Below are positions 57,900 to 64,000 of a DNA stretch of 64,000 nt, piece after piece. Position 1 is the first letter of the stretch, and each line of letters starts with the position of its first letter. Below the pieces are notes generated by a model. That model saw only the letters and a list, made by a program, of their open reading frames with translations, ran no database searches and was not told the DNA's origin. Position numbers and translations under genes: made by a program. The stretch is taken from NCBI GenBank assembly GCA_964247055.1, contig OZ176056.1:5766001-5830000 (forward strand), given 5' to 3'. The stretch is from Paragordius varius. Lineage: Eukaryota; Nematomorpha.

Positions 57900-58630
57900 A
57901 ATTTTAAAAACAAAACAATCTTTGTTATATCATCCCAGCATAAAAAGTCCATTATTTAAAAATTATTTAAGATATTTGCTTTTGAAACCTGATGTATTTT
58001 GCCTTTTAGGCGCATTTTTTAATAAAACGTAGACATCGTTATAAGAGTGTAATGTGTTGGTTTATTTTGTGAAAAAAGTCGCAGTTAGGAGTTTTATAAT
58101 CAATATTGGCTGAATGATAAACGACAATCGAAGATAAAATAAGGAGTTATTTATAATAAAGCAGTTATTTTAGATAATTTTACTTTAGTACTGTCTTAAA
58201 ACTTTTTAAAACACACAACTGATTTTAGATCCGTTGAATAATACTAGGAAAAATTAAAAACACATTGGGATATTTTGAGAGAATGAAAGACCATAGTAAT
58301 CAATGCATACTACCCATAGAATGAATATTTGATTTGTAATATAAGGTATACTTTGAGGTTATAAAGTTTATGGGCTAGGTTCAGGGATTGGAATTGTCAA
58401 AAAATAGGTGAGTATAGGTGAGTGTCATAAGTAGTTTGCTACGATAGCTGGCGCCAAAAGATTTAAGAAAGCCTGACACAATTTAAAAACGAATCTGAAA
58501 TCGCAAAGCTTTCTGTTCATCGTTCCTGCCTCATATTATCAGGTGTAGAAGCTTAACAGTCCAAATTTTAGTTTCAATTAAATTTTTTTTACCGGGTATA
58601 TCAAAAAAACCTTGAACCTTTGTTAACATT
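57900..58630. other. AT-rich, nothing recognised
   Basis: No coding frame or repeat structure seen. Confidence 0.5.
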
Positions 58631-58631
58631 T

Positions 58632-58799
58632 TTAGTAATTGTGGTTTCGACTTTTCCGAAGATCACTACTATTGACTTTTAATGCAATCAGTACCAGTTT
58701 TTGGTTAATCATTAACATTTGCATGTTACACCTATTCTCGAATAAAGAGTCACCTTCACTAAAATAAATAAAAGCCAAAAAGCATTCGAAAAGATACAT
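58632..58799 (-). CDS. Candidate signal-peptide exon, possibly of the Ig/FN3 gene
   Basis: From the ATG at 58799 it reads MYLFECFLAFIYFSEGDSL, a short hydrophobic stretch suiting a signal peptide, then INQKLVLIALKVNSSDLR, an Ig A'-B strand-like segment, to a stop at 58632-58634; a donor-like GTACTG lies inside. Same strand as, and upstream of, the Ig exons at 44.8-49.2 kb. Linking them would need an intron of about 9.5 kb filled by elements A and B. An alternative reading from an internal AG exists. Weak. Confidence 0.25.
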   Translation of the reverse strand: MYLFECFLAFIYFSEGDSLFENRCNMQMLMINQKLVLIALKVNSSDLRKSRNHNY

Positions 58800-58820
58800 T
58801 TTGATTGCGCTAATTGCCAA

Positions 58821-60207
58821 ACCAGCTTTTTACCTTCATAAAGCAGATAGCATTTTTTCAAAAGTATCAAAAGTGGTAAAATATTTTATAATAATATAAT
58901 TTTGGGTTTTACACAAAATAAAAGTTTTGCAACAAAAAGTGATAATTTGAATTTTATTTAAATTGAGAATATTTATTTTAAAATATTCATTAATAACCAT
59001 TCGTGATGGTTATTTATTGATTACATTATGATAATTTAGCAAAGAATTTTTTCAAATTATGTGACGCAACTACAAAAAGACACTATATCTTATGTGTTAT
59101 ATAGGATTTATACGTTTGATTGTTAATATAAGGATAATTATTAATCATTTTAACAATCATATTTAATTGCTATCAAATTAACTAATTGGATAATGATTTT
59201 TTGTATTATATTCCACTCTATTTGAGTGTGATCATAGCCTGACTTTAATTATATATACCTACAAATTTCTTATTAGGGATTTTTGATATTGACAATATAT
59301 TCGAACCCAAAATTTTCAATTAACACACTTTAAAAAATAATAAAATTAATACCACTACGTGGCACAAGATCAAAAAACGTATAGATTCTGTTTTATACTG
59401 GTGAACAATTTCTTATCAAGATTAATGTTATTGTATGATCAGGATTGGTAAGACTGTGCTTTAATTTTATAATCTGCCTAAAAAATTTGTTTGATCTGCC
59501 AAAGAAAACAACAGAAAATCGCGACTTCGGTAAAATGATTTATATCTATAGTCAATTACTTTTGTGAATGCCATACTTTATTATCTAACATGCAAAACAA
59601 TACAAATTTAAATCACACAGACAAAACGTATAATTTAAAAGCATATTTTTTTATGTAGACAACCATTTTTCCCAATTATTTAATCCCAATTAATATAGAT
59701 TAAGTTTAACATTTTTACTTGTCTTTTAGAAAATAAAACTTCCTTGTATATTTTTATTCTAACTGTACAATTATCATTATAGTGGAAATATTGTGAGCCT
59801 TCAGGGTCTCATACAACCTTTCTTTCTTCTTTCCAGAAAAATTTAACTTTTGACATAAAAATGAAACGTGATAAGAATGATCCCCTGTTTTTAAGAAGCA
59901 CAAATGGCATCAAGTCCACACAGTAAAACCAATATTAATACGCTAGAAGGAATTATATAAAAATATATATCTTGTAAAGCAGTTTTTTACTCGTACATTC
60001 TTTTAAATTGGATATGATTTCATTGTATTAAAAAACACGATACCCCACCCTTAAACAAATATTTAATAGCAAGTTTCAATATGGATTCTGGATAATATTC
60101 TCTTAGAGCTTTAAACGCTCTTTATAATTTACATTATACATAAATAGGTAAATTAAAATCAGTTAAAAAGCATTTAATTACGTTGTTCTATACAAATGCA
60201 ATGTTTT
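58821..60207. other. AT-rich, nothing recognised
   Basis: No coding frame over 60 codons, no repeat or RNA gene recognised. Confidence 0.5.
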
Positions 60208-60417
60208 CTAAAAGCACGATAAAAACAAAAAGAATACTAAAACAATAATTAATAGTAGTAAATGTTTATATCTACTGTCTGATTTTGGGTTAAACCAATA
60301 ACTTTTGTTATCGCTTATGCGGGCAGATTTCGCTAACGCGATTTCAATAACTGTCATTCGTGATACCATTATATGATTATATATTTTTGCTTGATTATCT
60401 TCTGTAAATTCTGACAT
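60208..60417 (-). CDS. Possible small tail-anchored membrane protein, unidentified
   Basis: 69 residues from ATG (60417). Polar N-terminal part MSEFTEDNQAKIYNHIMVSR, amphipathic TVIEIALAKSARIS, basic-flanked linker SYWFNPKSDSRYK, then HLLLLIIVLVFFLFLSCF to the stop: one C-terminal hydrophobic segment of about 18 residues, the layout of a tail-anchored protein. Composition looks genuine and no repeat overlaps. No SNARE, Sec61 or RAMP4 signature could be confirmed. A single-exon gene or a last exon are both possible. Confidence 0.4.
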   Translation of the reverse strand: MSEFTEDNQAKIYNHIMVSRMTVIEIALAKSARISDNKSYWFNPKSDSRYKHLLLLIIVLVFFLFLSCF

Positions 60418-61389
60418 ATAATCATTAATAATAAATCAAAATTATTTATGTACAAATCTGATTATCATAACAGTTTAACACAGGGTTACTGACCAAAAAA
60501 GACCTTCCGCAAAAATATATTTCTTCAAGGGCCACTGCAAAGTTCAACATATATTTCATGCCTCAATAGCGGTTACTTATAAACTAAATTAGTACACCAA
60601 GGTTTTTGCCGGTTAACACAAACATTTTTTTGCAATAAAGTCTTCTACAAAATGGATATATATTTTAACATTGACTAATATTTTTTGATAAGTGGTTATT
60701 AAAACAGGCCAATCTAACATCAGTATCCTCTGTCATTGGTATATTTAGTTTTTTGATATGCCACCTCGATCCGATTTAAAATAATCAGGATAATTTACAT
60801 TGTATATTTTAATATTTATTAACTGAGATATGTAAGTTCAGATGTATATGATCAATACCGAAGCATTAATATCAATGAAAAATCTTAGATAAATTAAAAT
60901 TCTAATTGATCGAATAAATCGGAATTCTTAAAATACTGAAAAATTAATAAATATCGATCGCAACCAAATAAAAAAAATATTACAGGGTTATTACATATCC
61001 TTTTTATGGCCGCATGCGACACGTGGTCCTCTGTTAGTATGGCTGCCTTTAAGTTTATAAATGATAAAAAATTACTACATGGCCAATTTAAAACAAAAAT
61101 CCCACTAGGTGTTTTTTAAGCGTTAAAGCTTTTTTTAATATAACCATCACCATCTTGAGTTTTAATAAATGGATACCACAAGTATTCAATAACGGTAAAA
61201 GGATAAATTTGTTGTATTTATATTCTTTGTTATATATATATATATATATAATTATAAATGTATTCACATATATCTAGGTGAAGTGCTTACTTTTTTACAA
61301 TTTATTCAAAGTATAATAATGATAGTAAAGTATGGTGGTGAGGTTTCTAACAATACTCAAACATAAGTTACAAGGTTAATCTAATAATA
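60418..61389. other. AT-rich, nothing recognised
   Basis: Includes an (AT)n run at about 61232-61252. No gene seen. Confidence 0.5.
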
Positions 61390-63440
61390 TATTACGAATG
61401 TACCTAGCACCCTTTCTACCATCCCATTACTCTTAGGATGGTAGGGGGTAACTTAATATATTTCACCCCTAACCTACATAAGGTTGACGTGAAGTACCCA
61501 TTGATAAAATACGAAGCGTTATCACTAACGATTTTTCTTGCAAGCCAAACCTTGCAATGTTTCTTCTACTTTAAAGATTATATTCGCTGCGGTTACCTTT
61601 TTCAAAATTAACCCTTCTGCCCATTTCGAGGCACTGACTATTAACAACCAATAATAAGCGTCTACTGGTCCGGCTTTAATATGCAAACGCTCCCCAGCAA
61701 CATTATGATCCCACTGATACGTGGAATTCTGAGTAACATTCGGTCTACTATGTTGGTACGATTCGCATTGACTTCTGGCTGTTACCAGGTCATTTTCTAA
61801 TTCTGGTCAATAACACGTAAAGGCTTTCGCTTTCATGGTCTCTACGTTGTTATGACCGCTGGATAGGTATTCACCACCTCTTTTTGGAGAGGCTTCGGAA
61901 TTATAATCCGATCATTTAAATTTAATAAGCCATATTGATGTGCCAACTCGTCTTTAGGTTTACAAGCTTTTCTGATTCTGGACTCTAGTCATGGTTGTTT
62001 AACGCTTTAATTACTTACTGGATCTAATGCGGTTTCTTTTCGAATATCATCTCTGCTTAACCGCACGTTATGACAATTCAAAATCTCAGATATCTGGTAA
62101 CCACATAATCTTCATCGTAGGCAACGATCTCGTTAATCGGTTATCTCGGTAAATAATCAGCTCTATTTTGAGCCCCCTTTTGATGAATTATTTCAAAGTC
62201 GTATTCATTTATCATATTAATCCATCTTATTACTTTAGTATGAATTTTTTTTATATTTTGATCTGTACTAAGGGTAAATGGTCAGTAAATATTATGAATT
62301 TTCTACCATATACGATGAAACTTTCTTAAAGCAAAAAATATTGCTTTCGATTCCTTCTCAATAGTGGAATAATTCCTTTCGGCGTTGCAACACTTTTGTG
62401 AGGCATATGCGATCGGTATCCTTTCACTATTAACCTCATGACTTAAAATAACTCGAATCCTAAATCTGACGCATCAATTTCTATTATCAATTTCCTATTC
62501 GGGTTATATGGTGTTAAAAACACTTTTCGCTTAACAAATTCTTAGCTGCAAACCAGCTTTTCTCATGTTTATCGGTCCAAGATCATCTCGTATTTTTACT
62601 AGGTAACTCATTTAAGGGACCGATCATTTATTTTGGTATAAAACGTTCATGAAACGTCAAAAAACCTAAAAAACCACGTAATAACTTTTTATCTACCGGC
62701 CTTTTTAGTTTTTTAATTGCCTTGATTTTGCTTTTACATGGGTTTATACCCTTTTCGGTTCAAACCTTAAATAATTTACTGATTCTGCACCTATCATTAT
62801 TTTATCTTGTCTTAATTTGAACGGCTTTATCAAGACGACTTAATACGTTATTTAAATTGTTAAAGTGCTCATTTTCCGTCCTACCAGTCACTAGGAGGTC
62901 ATTAAAATACGCAAACTCCCGGTCTTTCAGCCAGCACCTGTTCCATCACCCGTTGAAAGATGATGGGTGCCGTGGCCAGTCCAAACGGCATGCGTTTGTA
63001 TCTAAAATAAGTTTATGTGTTGAGATAGTTAACAAATCTTGCCACTCCTCTGCCACTGGCATTTGGAGGTAAGCATTTTTTAAATCAATATGTGAGACCT
63101 TCGCTTATTTTCGACAACTCGTCAAACGTGGGGTTATATAAGAGTCTTCTTGCAACCACTTATTAATCGTTACCCGAAAATCACTGCATATGTTTAATTC
63201 GCCATTCGGTTTAAGTACATTAACCGTAGGCGTGGCCCATGTCACAGGTGTTATGTTAGGATCAACTGGTTCTAAAAGCCTAACTTTTCTAGCCTCGTCA
63301 GCTCTTTCTCCATCTTTTCTCTCAATGGAAAAGGCATCCGACATGATAATGCTTTCGGGATCGCATTCGCTGCAATGGAATTTTTACAGGGTCTTTATAA
63401 CACCCCTGCTTATTTTCGAATAAGTTTTTATAATTTTCGA
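61390..63440 (-). mobile_element. Ty3/Gypsy LTR retrotransposon fossil, internal part
   Basis: An old remnant read right to left. Visible parts: the N-terminal part of the reverse transcriptase (about 63345-63100), the RT palm and connection toward RNase H (about 63100-62250), and integrase zinc-binding and catalytic regions (about 62000-61420). No LTR, gag or protease is seen. It is broken in many places and clearly more decayed than the fossil at 42229-43975, whose integrase is recognisably the same lineage. The short + strand open frames across it are shadows. Confidence 0.85.
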
Positions 63441-64000
63441 AAATCTCATTTAATTTTAAATAATAATTTTAATTTAACCCTTTAACTCTCCAACTTTTTA
63501 CATTCATGTTTGTTATTCTATAATTTGTGATTTTAGGCTCTCAATCAAACAAATTTTTCGCATTAATTACAAAATTAAATAATTTAAAAAGCTATTAAAA
63601 AAATATTTTGATTTGTGCCCTGTTTTATCAAGGTAATTACACGATAATTGTTTTACCAAAAATTACCAAATTAAAAAACCACCTATATTTTTATTATTTA
63701 TATTTAAATATAATACGTTAAACAAAAAATGGCAAATCTTAAAAAGATAAACAATTTAACCGATAATTAAAAATAATGTAGTGGAAACGGTATATAATTA
63801 AATATTTATAAAAAAAACTACATGTTTGCCGTTCGTCTGTGTCACCCCACACAAGGACATCACAAATATAAAGGCATAAATATTGCATAAAACGTTAGGG
63901 TTGTCTAGAACCATTCAACATTAAATTATTATCAAAGGACATGATGGCTAAATTTATATAAAACATTAAAATTTCAGTCAAAAAATGCATTAATATTACG
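63441..64000. other. AT-rich, nothing recognised
   Basis: No coding frame, RNA gene or repeat recognised. Confidence 0.5.

Noticed and set aside
62857-63423. Plus-strand open frames of 71-77 codons
   Set aside because: They lie antisense to the reverse transcriptase region of the Ty3/Gypsy fossil.
1-64000. CRISPR arrays, bacterial operons, tRNA or rRNA genes
   Set aside because: No repeat-spacer arrays, ribosome-binding-site-led gene strings, cloverleaf with GGTTCGA-type B box, or rRNA core motifs were seen by eye; a covariance-model scan could still find a tRNA.

Overview
This window looks like nuclear DNA of an invertebrate animal with a very AT-rich genome (about three quarters A+T by eye). 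The reasons: split genes with GT-AG introns, a metazoan-type CSTF3 (CstF-77 / suppressor of forked) gene, a multi-exon gene built from immunoglobulin and fibronectin-like domains, and an animal-style mix of repeats (Tc1/mariner-like and hAT elements, a LINE, Helitron-like ends, Ty3/Gypsy fossils). I cannot name the phylum. There are no bacterial-style operons, and most of the 64 kb is repeat or featureless AT-rich DNA.

Layout. 1-3.2 kb: first copy of a degenerate ~300-bp-unit tandem repeat (family X), then a 2-kb foldback element (3.56-5.54 kb) whose centre is an ~80-105-bp minisatellite that changes strand. 5.9-9.1 kb: unidentified candidate coding exons. 9.77-10.73 kb: a hAT-like non-autonomous element with a target duplication and GGAACCGGTTCC repeats. 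12.7-16.3 kb: two 1,086-bp mariner-like elements, almost identical and in opposite orientation, each carrying the same 63-codon protein-like fragment. 20.1-25.6 kb (+): CSTF3 exons, with a piece apparently missing from the middle of the gene, one frameshift, and one in-frame stop in the tentative 3' join. 26.5-28.7 kb: inverted copy of family X. 34.0-36.9 kb: third copy of family X, split by a LINE remnant.

37-44.3 kb is a nest of mobile DNA: a Helitron-like end, a small MITE, a hAT element with a partial BED-finger transposase and an inverted, internally deleted copy of itself, then a TA-flanked inverted-repeat element (41.49-44.33 kb) that holds a small foldback MITE and a truncated Ty3/Gypsy fossil with its 3' LTR. 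44.8-49.2 kb (-): five exons of an Ig/FN3 protein, with MITEs in its introns; a possible first exon lies at 58.6-58.8 kb. 50.9-57.9 kb: nested hAT/mariner-like non-autonomous elements whose interiors are 21-bp minisatellites (TTTTCCCAGTCAATCGAAACG and relatives), repeatedly flipping strand. 60.2-60.4 kb: a possible small tail-anchored protein. 61.4-63.4 kb (-): a second, heavily decayed Ty3/Gypsy fossil of the same lineage as the first.

The only gene whose cellular role I can state is CSTF3 (mRNA 3'-end cleavage and polyadenylation). The most unusual theme is the repeated pattern of foldback elements whose arms or centre are strand-switching minisatellites, seen in several unrelated families here.
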